NCBI RefSeq assembly: GCF_947507565.1
Contig: NC_089176.1
Span: forward strand, 1,054,001-1,118,000
Origin: Oscarella lobularis
Lineage: Eukaryota > Porifera > Homoscleromorpha > Homosclerophorida > Oscarellidae
Length of the DNA: 64,000 nucleotides
Direction: 5' to 3'
Under the pieces are notes generated by a model. The model did no database searches. It was not told where the DNA came from and saw only the letters and a program-made list of their open reading frames with translations. Position 1 is the stretch's first letter; each line of letters opens with the position of its first letter. The position numbers were made by a program, and so were the translations under genes. Below, in pieces: positions 11,536 to 24,300 of the stretch.

Positions 11536-14337
11536 ATGCAGCGTGGAAATTGCAAGTTCTTCTTTGTGCTTGTCGTGATTGCTTTGAAGAAAGCCTACGG
11601 CGACGAGAAACCGTACGGCTCGTCCAACTTTGGCACCTGGGTGACCGATCCTTATGGGCAGCCAGCTTACAAGTTCACGGGAGCCTTGGAAAAGCCTGGC
11701 CGCATTAGACCAACAGTCCCAATGATTGCTCATCGTGTTGGAAATGATCGTATAGAAGCAGCTGTTCTGACTAACGGAGAAGTCAGCTTTCGTCAGGACG
11801 AGGGCTGTCCAAAGTTGCTGAACGATTATGATGGAGAACATGGTCAGTTCAGAGGAGGCATTGGTTACCTGGCTGACTACGATACGCATGAAGTTTTGAG
11901 CACCAGAGCAGTAGATAGTTTGAGTCCGGAAATAGACAATTTTTCGCTTCTGTTTGGCATTAACTATGTACAAAAGAGCACGTGGAATAAAGATCTGGCA
12001 ATGGAGCATCGATTGTTCTCTCCCTTTGGTGACTTGCCCATGCTTTATTCTCAAGTGAATATCACAAATTTGAGCAAAGTGAAGAAGAACATCAGTTACG
12101 TGGAGTATTGGGGAGGCAAAATTCACTTGCTTAATTGTCGTCACAAGCCTCCTGCTTCATTCAATCATAGTTTCTCTTTTTCAGAGGAAATGTCAGGACT
12201 TCAAGACACAGTAACGTTGTTTTCTCCAAACAAAACAGTAAGCACTGCTCCAGAGCCTAGCTACTATGACAGCCATCCTCGACCAGTTTACCTGTACTCT
12301 CTGAACAAAAATCCGCCTTCTAGCTACACAACTAACGGTAAGAAACTTTTTCCTACCGCTGACGCCACGTCTCCAAATATACTATATGGCCTGGACAACG
12401 ATACCAGTGTCAGAGATGACAGAGGAATTATGGCTTTACAAGAAACGATTCTGTTGGACTCGTCTGATACCATATCACTTTGTTTTGTCTACGGCTACAC
12501 TCCTACGTCGTCTTTTGATATCAAAAATTTTCTGGGCGTCAAAGATTGCTCAGGTATTTTCAGCGAGTCCGTCGAACAGTGGAAAAGCGTGGCACCGTTA
12601 GTCAACTTGCCCGGTGAATTAGACTGGGTTCAAAGAGAGCTTACTTGGCACACCTACATGTTGAGGTCTGCACTGACGTTTGACAGGTACAAAATATTGA
12701 CATTTCTTTCTTAATAATTATTGCTTCAATTTATTTGTACAGCTTTTACGGGGAGCACATTCTCAATCAGAATGGAAACTATCTGTACATCAGTGAAGAA
12801 CAAGCAGCTCCAAGAGATCCTCTAACACACGTCATGGGTTTCCTCTACGGCCACGGTGCAAATCACACTCAAGCTCAGCTAGCTCCTTCGTCCGTTCCTT
12901 TCGTTAAGGAAACAATAGTGTATACGTTGAAGGAAAAACGCGCTGATGGATCCATTCCGTGGGGGCAGTGTGCATTTGGTGAAGACGGTTTTGCTAACCT
13001 AGATCCATCAGATTTGGAGCTGCAAGTCATTTTTACGGCCATGAATTATGTTATGACCAGAAACGACTACGATTTTCTGTCTGAAATAGTGTCTTGGAAT
13101 GGAACAAATAAAACTGTCGGTGAAATGTTGTGGGACTCTTACAATCACCTGAAACAGGTTATTCGTCTGGGGGATCACGGACTGATTCTTCTCCACACAG
13201 CAGATCATAATGATGGGATTCTTAGTACATTAGAAATGAAAGGAGAAAATCGCACTATCGCTGTGAAAAAAGCTGAAAGCGTGATGAATAGCGCTTTGGG
13301 TGCCTACACACTAGGCCTCTATGGAGAAGTCCTTCGATACCTTGACTTAGCTTCGAATGCTAGCGATGTAGAAGAGATGGTTACTGGTCTTCAAAAAGCC
13401 GTCAATGAAACGTGGACGGGTCAATGGTTTAAAAGGGTTTTTCTCGGAAACGAAAGTCTGGGTTTGGGATGGCGAGGTGATGATCGAGACGGCGTGATGT
13501 GGACAGAAACGCAGTCGTGGGCTATTCTCGGTGGCATACCCCAAATGGAACTCAACAGGACGAGTTCTCTCGTGGATACAATATATGAACTGAGTATTAA
13601 ACCGAGTCCTATAGGTCCAATAAATGCAGGACCTCAACGAATGGAGGACCGAGGAGGTGGTTATGGAGGTGAGAACAAAGTGCTATTATAACTAGTAGTC
13701 TCATAAAAACCGTCGTTATGTAGGTGTATGGTATTGCGGCACCCTTGCTCTTATCTCCGCTCTTGGATGCACGGGCTACGTTGACTTGGCCTTGGAAGTT
13801 TTTCTCAAATCTTCTCTAGCTACTCACGCTTTCGTTTATCCTGACGTGTGGTTTGGTGTTACAAGTGGAAGTGATGTTTACAACTCAATTTTAGCTGATG
13901 ATCCGAGCTCGTCCCGTGCAGCAAACACATTTCCAGTTCTTAATAGCTGGACGCACACTGTGCCACTTGCTACGCTAATTAGTTTAGTTGGAATTGAGTT
14001 TCATCCCGGACTGATTATAATTCGACCTCAACTGCAGTTGCAGACTTATACTATCGAGACGGCTTTGATTGCTGTAAAAAAATCAGGTGAAAGATTGTGC
14101 CACTATTCCGGTCACTATCACCCAGATCGTTCAGGGAAATTTACATTTCATATTTATCTACCTCATGAAGATTACGTTCAATGCAAACGGATTTCTATTA
14201 ACGGTAGAAAATGGGAAAAGATGGAATCTTATGTTGTTGAAGAAGGCAGTGATTTTTTGGCTCAAAGAAAAAGGTGCGTTCATTTCTCCTCCTTTGTAAC
14301 GTCTTCACAAGCAATGATATGGGAAATATCAGAATGA
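11536..14337 (+). CDS. Secreted GH94-like (six-hairpin) glycosidase/phosphorylase
   Basis: Probable carbohydrate-active enzyme of the GH94 clan; family members phosphorolyse beta-linked disaccharides such as cellobiose or chitobiose. Three exons (11536-12686, 12743-13668, 13724-14337) give 896 residues. The start MQRGNCKFFFVLVVIALKKA looks like a secretory signal peptide; another ATG lies 36 nt upstream. An N-terminal beta-sandwich region (to about residue 300) is followed by a helical barrel. HTADHNDGI near residue 538 sits where GH94 enzymes carry their catalytic Asp (DWNDG-type motif), and YPDVWFGVTSGSDVYNS near 13840-13890 matches the conserved YPxxWxGxxxxxDxYNS segment of GH94. Several N-x-S/T sites suggest a glycosylated extracellular protein. 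GH94 enzymes are mostly bacterial and cytoplasmic, so a secreted animal form may not be a phosphorylase. Substrate cannot be told from sequence. Confidence 0.65.
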
Positions 14338-14604
14338 ACTTGATTCAGTGTGAAATGAGTCCCTTGTAGCAATTTATCTTTTAGCGCAACATGAAACCTT
14401 TTGCTGCGTGGGAATTTCGCTGACATCTTTCGTAGTCGTCTGTATTTTATACGCCTCAAAATTAGAAAAACGCCTTTAGGTTGGTTCCATTTAACCGAAA
14501 ACAAGGCTTGCATGCAGGGCAGAGCCGCACAGAGCGCAGCAAGCAGCCAGACAGGCTGGAGCATAGGCCTACAGCGCGTTAGTCTACGGGCGTGGCTTAT
14601 CATT

Positions 14605-15996
14605 ATGGATTTCTCTTGGCCTCTGTGCTATCTCGCTCCAAACAGCTCGAGTGTTTCTTCACTGCTTTATGAAAAGAAAATACATTCTGACGTCACCTTT
14701 CTTGTTGGTTCCGAAAAAGTATCTGTAAAAGCCCATAAGCTCATTTTGGCAGCCAAAAGCGATGTCATGGAGCGAATGCTGTACGGTAATTGGACTGAAA
14801 GTCGGCAAAGCGAGGTTTCTCTTCCTAAGACGGATCCTACTGCGTTTGAAGCTCTCTTGGAATACATATACACAGGCCGGGTAGTGGAATTTGATGTGAG
14901 CTGCTTGCCAATCCTGGTGAAAGTGTGCGATTATTTCGACGTGAAATCACTTCAAAAGGAGTGTTTGAAATGGCTCTACGATAACGTAGATTGCACTAAT
15001 GTATGCAAATACTTGGGCCTCAGCGAAAGATTTGACGGCTCCTTACACGCTAAGTGTCAATCTATTTTGACTGCCGAAACTGATCGCGTTTTGGAAAGCG
15101 ACGCATTTGCAACTGATACGGAACCTCAATACGTCAGATCTTTGGTACAGAATGACGCAATCAAAACCACGGAATTTCAACTCTTTAGTGGTCTTCTTCG
15201 CTGGGGGAAAAATGAACAACCTGACAGAGACATAAAAGAATTTCTTCCTCACATCCGATTTCGATTAATGACGTTAGATGAATTGGAAAGAGTCCGCAAG
15301 TCAGGAGCCGTAGAAAAGGAGACAATTGATCAAGTTACAGCTGCATTCTCTTTTGACCAACAGCAGCCCTTCACTGACTTGGTGATATCCACAAGACCTA
15401 GATCGCCTCTTCATCTAGGTTTTGATGATAATTACGCCGTCGGATTTGATTTGAAGGAACGTAAACCTTTTCCGCCCTCTGATGAAATCAAGAATTCAGG
15501 TCCAAAATGTTTACCTTCGCTAAAAGAAGTGCAGCAAGCAGTGACTCTAGACCACCCTACTCCTTCAATTCAAGTATCAAATATAACATTGGCTCGCTTT
15601 CTCTATCTTCACAACCTTTCAATAATCATTTCTTCTCCAAGTCTAAGCAAAAATCCTGGCACAAAAATTGCAATAGGCTTAGTAAAACCTGGCAGTGAGA
15701 GCGCAGAAAACACGATGAAAATAGTGTTTGACGCCGAGTCGTTTTGGATTTCGTATGGTAGTCAAAGAAAAAAACGTGGCAAGAACCTACAGACTCTGAT
15801 CATAGTGTTATCTGCAATTCACGAAAGAATCGCCGTCCGCATTTTCCAGGGAACTCAGAAATGGACAATAAATGAAACAAGCCATTTTGCATCTTTTGAA
15901 GTTCCCTCTGGAAATTTGAGACAGTCAAGAGAGCATCTTCAAGTCATTATTTACAATTCACACTCGGGAATCAAAGTTAGTCTAGGTGTGGCTTAA
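14605..15996 (+). CDS. BTB-BACK protein, tandem copy 1
   Basis: Likely adaptor for a Cullin-3 ubiquitin ligase, by family. Intronless, 463 residues from the ATG at 14605 (MDFSWPLCYLAPNSSS); the open frame extends upstream but is not conserved with copy 2. A BTB domain (about residues 20-125: HSDVTFLVGSEKVSVKAHKL, YIYTGRVVEF) is followed by a BACK domain (DCTNVCKYLGLSERFDGSLH, RFRLMTLDELERVRKSG). The remaining 200 residues are beta-rich and contain no kelch repeats; they may be a PHR-like or unrelated C-terminal module that I could not identify. Copy 2 at 16274 is strongly similar throughout, so this is a recent tandem duplication. The first two domains resemble BTBD1/2/3/6 proteins. Confidence 0.85.
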   Translation: MDFSWPLCYLAPNSSSVSSLLYEKKIHSDVTFLVGSEKVSVKAHKLILAAKSDVMERMLYGNWTESRQSEVSLPKTDPTAFEALLEYIYTGRVVEFDVSCLPILVKVCDYFDVKSLQKECLKWLYDNVDCTNVCKYLGLSERFDGSLHAKCQSILTAETDRVLESDAFATDTEPQYVRSLVQNDAIKTTEFQLFSGLLRWGKNEQPDRDIKEFLPHIRFRLMTLDELERVRKSGAVEKETIDQVTAAFSFDQQQPFTDLVISTRPRSPLHLGFDDNYAVGFDLKERKPFPPSDEIKNSGPKCLPSLKEVQQAVTLDHPTPSIQVSNITLARFLYLHNLSIIISSPSLSKNPGTKIAIGLVKPGSESAENTMKIVFDAESFWISYGSQRKKRGKNLQTLIIVLSAIHERIAVRIFQGTQKWTINETSHFASFEVPSGNLRQSREHLQVIIYNSHSGIKVSLGVA

Positions 15997-16273
15997 CTCT
16001 AATCTAATGGTCCAGAATTTGATGTGATCTAGAACTTGTGAGTACAGTAGCGGTTTTTTAGCACAGCATACAAAGCCTTTCGCACCTTGGTGTCGATCAC
16101 TTAGTATTGATACTACTACTACTGTGATATTCTTGAAGATTCGGAAAACACCTTTTTAGCGAGTTCAAATTGCAAGGGTACAGTCCAGCAACAGGGCAAA
16201 TCGATCCGAGGAGCGCGCGTTTTAATGCGTAGGTGTACAGTCTGCAGGGCGTGTACAGTTGTAGAGCGACGCC

Positions 16274-17632
16274 ATGAGTACGTGTGTTCTCGCTCCGAAC
16301 ATCTCAAGTGTTTCTGCACTGCTTTATGAAAATCGAGTGCATTCTGACGTCACGTTTCTTGTTGGTCCTGAAAAATCTCCTGTGAAAGCCCATAAGCTCA
16401 TTTTAGCAGCTAAAAGCGATGTCATGGATCGAATGCTGTACGGCAAATTGGCCGAAAGTCAGCAAAGGACGGTTTCTCTTCTTAACACGGATCCTACGGC
16501 ATTTGAAGCTCTCTTGCAATATATATACACAGGCGAGGTGGAAGTTGAAGTGGACCGCTTGCCTATCCTGGTGCAAATCTGCGACTATTTCAACGTGATA
16601 CCACTGAAAAAGGAGTGTTTGAAATGGCTCTATAATCACGTAGATTACTCTAATGTATGCAAATACTTGAGCTTCAGCGAAAAATTTGATGCCTCCTTGC
16701 ACGCCAAGTGCCAAAGTATTTTGTTTGCAGAGACAGATGCTGTTTTGGGAAGCAAGGCATTCGCAACGGACATGGAGGGTGAATACGTCAGACTTTTAGT
16801 ACAGAATGACGCAGTTCGAGCCACCGAGTTTCAACTCTTTCGAGGTCTTCTTCTTTGGAGAAACGCACAACCTGACAGAAACATTGACGAATTTCTTTGT
16901 CACATTCAATTTAGTCTAATGACGCTAGACGAATTGCAAACTGTTCGTGCATCAGGAGCCATAGATAAAGAAACAATGGATCAGGTTGAGGCTGCCTTCT
17001 CTTTCAATCAAGAGCAGCCTTTTGCTAATCTATTGGTCTCCGCAAGAGCAAAATCACGTCGATGTCTGGGTTTTGATAAGAAGCATTCCGTCGGATTTGA
17101 ATTGAAGCAACGTGAAACTGCGGACAATTTTTGGTCTGAAATGGAACTACGTTTCGTGCAGAGAGCAGAGACGCTAAAATATCCTACCGCTACGCTTCAG
17201 ATATCGAATGAAACTTTGTCATACTTTCTCTATCTTCAAAACGTTTCACTAAGAATTCATGCAATCCAAGATTCCCCCAAATCCTGTCCAATAGTTGCGA
17301 TAGGCCTACTGAAAACTGGCGACGAGAAAGCAACAAAAATGATGGAAATAATCATTGACACCAAGCATTCTCAGATTTCATGTAGTAACCAATCGAGAGA
17401 AACATATGAAAAATCTAAGAATGTGGACATACTTCTGTCTGCTGTTCATGAAGGCATTGTCATCAGAGTTCTCCAGGCAAAATCTTATCATGCCTGGCGT
17501 GTTTTGACGTCCTTCACAGTTCCGTTAGGAAATTTAAGACAGTCAGGAGAAAGTCTTCAGGTTATTGTGTACAACTCGTATCCAGGAATCACTGTTAGTC
17601 TAGGTTTTGCTCAACTCCCATCAAAAAAATGA
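16274..17632 (+). CDS. BTB-BACK protein, tandem copy 2
   Basis: Intronless paralogue of the gene just upstream, 452 residues, starting MSTCVLAPNISSVSALLYEN. Shares with copy 1 the BTB block HSDVTFLVGPEKSPVKAHKL, the YIYTGEVEVEVDRLP strand, the BACK block SNVCKYLSFSEKFDASLHAK and the C-terminal segment ending LGNLRQSGESLQVIVYNSYP. The unknown C-terminal domain is less conserved than the BTB and BACK parts. The 277 bp between copies shows no gene. A role as substrate adaptor for CUL3 is inferred from the family; no substrate can be named. Confidence 0.85.
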   Translation: MSTCVLAPNISSVSALLYENRVHSDVTFLVGPEKSPVKAHKLILAAKSDVMDRMLYGKLAESQQRTVSLLNTDPTAFEALLQYIYTGEVEVEVDRLPILVQICDYFNVIPLKKECLKWLYNHVDYSNVCKYLSFSEKFDASLHAKCQSILFAETDAVLGSKAFATDMEGEYVRLLVQNDAVRATEFQLFRGLLLWRNAQPDRNIDEFLCHIQFSLMTLDELQTVRASGAIDKETMDQVEAAFSFNQEQPFANLLVSARAKSRRCLGFDKKHSVGFELKQRETADNFWSEMELRFVQRAETLKYPTATLQISNETLSYFLYLQNVSLRIHAIQDSPKSCPIVAIGLLKTGDEKATKMMEIIIDTKHSQISCSNQSRETYEKSKNVDILLSAVHEGIVIRVLQAKSYHAWRVLTSFTVPLGNLRQSGESLQVIVYNSYPGITVSLGFAQLPSKK

Positions 17633-18383
17633 GTGTTTCATGACTATTTTCCGTAAGCTGTTTCATGGTTTTGAGTCGTAAAGATGAATTAATTAATAAA
17701 GCGCCTTCACATGCATACCATACTCAAACAGCAAGCGAAGAGCGTATCCAATACCACAGCAGAAACAGCACGCGGCGAAGCTAAACCGTAAAGCGACGCA
17801 CAGCAATTAATACCTATCAGGAAGCTACATCAAGCTCGGAGAATGGACATCACAAAGCAAAAGTCGGACTAAATCGACATCCAACGTACGGTCTTCTAAG
17901 ACTCGGAGCTCAAAGAGAAACGGAGCAACACGGGCCATTGGGGTGCAAACCGTTCGTTTTTTGTCGCCGTTTGGCTGTTTGCAGTTGATTTAAGTCCAAT
18001 AGAACACTTTCAGTTCAAAACGACGTCGAAGAACTTCGGAAATGAGCCACCAAAAAGTCATTCTATTCTAGGTCCTCGCGCGCTACGAGCTGGCACTGTT
18101 GGAGTTGGCACGTGTTGATTCCTCGTCATCTAAACTGTCGTTTTAATCCGAACGGTTAGCGGAGACAGACATTATTTCTTGTCGTTATAATGCTTTTGTA
18201 TAGTTGTAGAGACGTTTAACTAATAAAGCGCAAACAAAGAGCAGCAGCGATTCAAGCGAGAATCGCAAAAACGCAAGCACAAACAGCGAGAAACAAAAAA
18301 GCGCATACCTGTCAGAGAGGAGGAACAACTTCTACATCGCATCAATGAAAGATTCATCATCTATCAGGAAGCAAGACTCATAA
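17633..18383. other. Gene-free spacer with two T-poor tracts
   Basis: No coding feature is supported. Two stretches, about 17700-17960 and 18215-18380, are notably poor in T on the plus strand and rich in A, G and C. Both begin with AATAAAGCGC and both contain CTATCAGGAAGC, so they may be diverged copies of one sequence about 500 bp apart. The spacer lies between the converging BTB and A2M-mosaic genes, so it probably contains their 3' ends. Confidence 0.4.
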
Positions 18384-21300
18384 CTAAAAGACACGCGTGC
18401 ATGCTGCAAAGCTATTACCTTCTGACAACGTCTGCTGAGATGGCAGAACATCAACTTCACTTTCATTATCCAGTTCAATTTCTTCTGCCGGAGATTGACA
18501 AGCATTCAAAGAATTCGAAATTGTTGACGGAGGTCCGTAAGTAGCGTCCGTCAAATAATCTACAGAAAAGGGAAGTGCAAATATCACCCAAATAGCTGGC
18601 AACCACGTCTGCATACCTGGTTCGTAGTAAGAGTACGCTTGAATGAAGGCGGGTTGCAAATTGGCTACGCAGTACGATCGCGTAAAAGACGAATTGAAGC
18701 AAATATTTCTACCCGACTCAAGCTTGGCAAAGAAACGTAGTAGAAGACATGCTTAATGAAGCTATTGCTGTCTACCTCGTCAAAATAGAAAACTGCTTTT
18801 CTTCCATCAACCTCAAAGCGCTGAATAGAGATGTCATTGTCGTGCACCAGCTAAATAAAAACGTCGATGAATTGATAAGTATGAGGCAAAGAAAATGAAC
18901 CTACTGATCTTAAATTAGCTTGATCAATATTGAAACCAGACAGGAAGCCAATTTCTACGATAGCCATGCCTGAGTTCACATCACGACGAGCCCATCTGAA
19001 AATCAATTTTGAAACAACGAAGAATTGCAACGCATAAAAAACGCACTTGACGCAAGTACTCAATTCTAATCCATTGTCGTCTATCTGCAAGGTAGGAGTA
19101 GGAACAGGTGCAGTCGAAGGGCTGTCGGTTGTCGGAAAACTGGTAACCAATGGCAGCGAAGTTGTTGCCGATGGAGTGACTACTGTCGGAGTCTCTTGAA
19201 TCCACTTATTCGTCACTTCAACATTGATCTCAAAGGAAGACTCTGGAGCCACCTCAGGAACATTGTAGCTAACCGCGGCCTACAAAGACATCCCATGAAT
19301 TCAAAGTCGACAAAAGTATTAATCCTGCCTGCACTATTGCTGCTCCTTTGCCTGAAGACTCAAATCTCAAGTGGTTTGGTAAAGAAACCTAGGATCATAC
19401 AAATTATTTATCAGTCTCAAGTTTAATGTACCCCCACCTCGAAGTGCTGCGTAATGAGTCTGTTGGCATCGTTGACAATAAACGAGGCATTCGTTCCATC
19501 ATTCGCAGTCATTTCGACCTTCACATCCTGTTCACTAGCGACGCCCAGCTTGATTGACAACAGCGAAAGAGCCATCAAAGCCAACACGCTGTCCTGTGTG
19601 GATCTCCAACCGCCGTTGCCATTCATCTGCGATATGAGCCAGTTTCTGATCGGAAGAGCTGAAACGATGTCTCCTCTTGCGACGTAGGCAAGCAGAACGT
19701 AAGCCGTTGTTTCAATTGCTCCGGGAGGAGAAGGACAATGGTGGCGAGACGAGTGGCAATGCTTCGAACCCAAAGACCAATGCTTTTTTGAACCTTAGAG
19801 CGAGGTTCATTGAAGTGCGGGTCTAAAATTAAATGTTTGGCGCTGTACCTTGCACTCTAGCTGATTCTTCTAGTTTCTCCAGTAGGACAGAGGCAGCGGC
19901 GTCAGTTTCATCGGCAACACTTAGAGCGTAGGCAACGATTGCCTTTGAGTAGTCGCTAGTCAATGTAGCCGATTTTGACGTCAAAAACCGAACTGTTTTG
20001 GAAATCACTTCAGTGAACGATTTTGCACCGTAACACTGAATCGGCTAAAGATATTTTGTTCATCCACAATTTAACTGGTCTACACATCAACTGGACCTTG
20101 ATGCCGTTGACTTCAACCAGAGAAATCAACGAGTACGCCGTTCGCACAGTTTCTTCATTATCCTTGAAGCCCTTAATTGAAATTGAGTCAGAATTTAAAC
20201 GTCTTTCCCTTTCTACTCTCAACTACCAAGAGGTCGCGATGAAAGCATCGTCCCGGTTCTCTGAAAGATCCGTCCAGTTGCTGCATTCGCATTACCCAGC
20301 AAGCTGTTCGAATCAAATCCGCCTCATCGAGATACATAATCGACGACGCTTGAGCAAAGATGCGAAGGACGTAAGTCGTCAAACTAGTAAAAGCTCACAT
20401 CATTGAACTTTTTCACCAAGAGTCGTTGCCGTACCAGATGCTTCCAGAGCCACTGCTCTGCCCCCACACGGCGTACGAATCGTCGTTCCGCTTATACGTC
20501 AATTGTCTCTGATAGCCTATAAAGAGAGAGCGTAGTAAGCATCGTCTACTTGCCTGCAGTGATTTACCCATCTGCGTGTAGCGTGTAGCTGTACGATCGA
20601 TGGCAGGTGTGAGCATTTCCACTGATGTCAGATATCTTTTCACCATTACCGCTGGCGCAAAATTGATCATGTTCTGTTCTCCACATCCGTACGGCATTTT
20701 CAGCAGGCTACCAAGCGAATTGATAGCGGGCCCCATCGAATCCCCTAAACGATCTAATAGTGGAGGGAAAAAAGAGAACTTCCCAAAAGTGACGTACCGC
20801 TTATGGTAATATATCCTCTTGAAGAACCGTGAACGATGTGCTCTGGCAGTGAAAGAGAGAACGTTTCTGTCTGCTCTCCGCTCATAAAGACGCTCATGAA
20901 ATAAGACTCTTCTTTGCCTTCAGGCTAAAAACGTGCAACGCAGTGTCAAACTACAGTATGTAGTAATAATAATGACAGCCTTACCTCAACCAAAAGCATT
21001 CGCAGCATGGCGTCGAATTCGAGAGCAGAGTGAGCCGATACTCTCAGAGGAATTCGTCCCAGTTTCTTAGGTACGATAGGAAAGCGGATCGTTCTGCTGT
21101 CTTGAGCTCTGACAAACAATTCAATTTCGCTCGAGTTGCCGACAAATTCAAAACCACCCGTTGTCTGCAAATCTAAAGCAACCGTTACCTACGTACAAAA
21201 AAAGGATTAGATTAGTTTGATCTGCGCACGATTTTCCCCACCGTGAGATTTTCGTAAAAGTAATTGAAAACCGTAGCGAGAATGGCAACCTCCTCTCCAC

Positions 21301-24300
21301 GTATGACCGAATAGGGTAAGCGAAGCGAAACGAAGAACGGCTTAAAAGCGACGAGACGAGAAGGAGCCGTTGCCGTTCCAAAACCAGCCGAAGAGGAGAG
21401 AGCGAAAGCGTCCGCAATCCAAGTTGTAATAGTGTCCGGCACCGTCGCATTGACAACGACTTCGCCGTCGTCACTTTTAATTAAACGGACCAATCAATAA
21501 AATCTTAGCATGTGAGTTCTGCGTGTGTTTGACTTACTTCGTCTCATAGTCGTCCCATAACCAGGCTTCAGGGAAGTAAGAGCGAGTTCGACCTCCGGGG
21601 CTGATGCCGTTCTCTCCTAAGTCTTCATCTCCGTAATCAGCCGAACCTGAGCATTACAATTCGAGTATTAGACTCGCACAGAAAAACGTTTTACTGTATC
21701 CTAGACTACCTGCTTGTCTCTTCACGTAGTGAATGTCTTTCTTGCTATCAAACTTTACATTCGTGATGACAACTATGCCCGGATCCTAAATAAAGAGCCA
21801 TAAATGCTTCTTTTCCGAACAAACGTCTGAAACGAACTTTGAAGATATAGGGCGAATCAATCGCTGACCACCAGGGCTTCCACCACGAAAGATGAGCACC
21901 TGGTTGGAAACCACTTCCACCGCCGCCACTTCCATCGAACCCGTCCTCGTCGTCGCTTATAAGCCCATCGTCGGCAACGGAAGAAACCGCGGGTGGTCGA
22001 TACGATGTATCGAATTTCTGCATTTCAAGCAGAACCTGAATGCAAAAAATTAATTAATTAACGGTGCGAAAAACGAGGCTTGCATTCTGTGAGGTCATTT
22101 GATTTCCCGTGCAAAGAGATGGCACGAGGTAGACGCTCTTGTCCACGGCAGTCAGACTAACGTGAGAATTGGGAGCGGCTTTAATGAAAAGCTGTACATT
22201 CTCGCCCGGTCGAGTAACGTTGGTACTAAAATTGACGCTGACCTACGAAAGACTGATCAAGAACATGCTGTACGTCGAGCTCAGAACTTGCCTTGTGCTC
22301 AAAACATCGAGCCACTTGAAGTTTCACCACATCGCCGACGCCCACGTTGGCAGCGATGTAGTAGGCGACGAGAAAGAAATTGGGAGAGAGAGAACACGTT
22401 GCATTGAACGGCAATTCGAACTGATAGACGCCCGAGTAGAGACGAGACAAGTCCGATTGCATCGGGACTTTCCACGAATGATGTATTTTACCACGTCCAA
22501 TTGCCTACGAAACGGGAGTAGAATATTATTTGACGACGATCCTATCCAGTACTAGTAAATGAAGGTCAGCCGAGACGGGATTGTTAGTGAAAACGCTGAT
22601 TGTTGTCTCTTCCCCAGGCTGAAGACCAAACACGGATTAGAAGATCCAGGCTCACGCACCGAACGTTCTAGTTGTCTCACCTGAAGGACGGGCTCGTATG
22701 ACATCAGAGACAAGAAATCGTCGTTATTTGCTGACTGCCTTGGCTTGACAGTGTAAGATGCAGATACTGTTTTTTCGTCGACCGAGAAAGAAGCCTGAAC
22801 AAGTACATAATAATATTATCAAGAAACATTTCGTTGGACAACTTACGCTTATAACCATTCGATCGTAATATTTGTTGCCGTTGTGAAAGACGTCAAACTG
22901 GACACTTCCATTTATAGACTCGACGGAGAACGACGTCAGATGCTGCCCGTCTCCGACGAGGCTGACGCTGAGCTCCGTCGTGTTCAGAAAAGGACGAAAA
23001 TCCGGCGTGACAATGGAAATCTGAAACACGCGTATTAGAGACAGACGCGACTCGAAATTCGTACTGTAGCAATAAAAGGCAATCCCGGTTTGTAGTAGGT
23101 CGGCGTTCCGGGATCGAATTGGAGAACGTAGGGACTGCGAGCGATCGCAATGATTTGCGACTCATTCACAACCGCTCCCGTTCCTTGTTCAGTGACGCTG
23201 ACGTTGACTTCCACCGAATGAGGGACGTAGCGGAAAGACGAGTATTTGTAGTAGGGAGACAGATCGTACGTTTTCATCGAGAAATCGGACAATCCGTCAA
23301 TCTATGATTAAATGATGATAGGTGTTTCTAAAGCAAAGGTTTGCATTACTTGAGCGCAGTGCGTTGTTGTTGATGGACTGAGGAACTGATGAAGGGTGGT
23401 GAAGTAAAGGCAGGCGAGACCTTTCACGGGTTTTCCATACGTATATCTGATCAGATGAAGTATGAAACTCAGCTGCAAGAAAAGCTTAAGAGTTCACCTG
23501 GCTGAAATAGCTCCACTCAGTTCAATGTCGCCGTCTACCAAGTATTCGGGTAGAAGAAGGTTCACTTGAAACTTGGGCAGAACTAAAACTATTATTTAGG
23601 CAAAAGCGTACATTCTGTACCTCTAAGTTCTACCGTATTCTAGAACTGTAAAGCACGTCTCTTGCACCAGAACAGGCTACAGAATAATCAATTTAAATCA
23701 GTCAAATTTGTCTGTCCGGACTTGTACGTTGATGAACTCCGGGTATTCCGTATAGACAGCGATTTTCCACGTTCCAGCTACCGGCTGAGACGACAGAGGA
23801 AAAGAGAGATTGAGAACGCCTGCGACAAAAATGTTTCACAAACGAGGCATCACAGAAAACAATTTACCATTGGTTGGAAGAAGGTTTAGCCACTGCAAGA
23901 CTTTGGTTCCTTTTCCATCCTACAAAAAGCGTGATAAATTCAACAATAAAAGATACAACCAGACGTACAGCTATTTCGACTGAGATCTAAAAGCAGAGAT
24001 AATAAAAAAAAGAGTCAATTAGATCGTCAAAGACGCCTACGTTTTTAGAGTACGGCTTCATATTGAAGTCCAAGACAACCAGCCTCATTCGCACTAACAA
24101 AGGACACACGGCTATACAGTCTATTTTGATACCCAAATTTCTAACCCAATTGACCGGGCTTGTACACGGGCTTTTCCGTTTGAACTAAAACGCTCGGCCC
24201 TTTCGCAGCGACTCCCACCTCGGCAACTCCGCTCAATCTAGACATGCTGTCGGCTGCTACGCCGTCGATTTCCAGTATGTATTTGCCCGACAAAAACGTC

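Noticed and set aside
11383-12144. Minus-strand open frame of 253 codons overlapping the GH94-like gene
   Set aside because: Antisense to a well-supported exon with signal peptide; no recognisable domain.
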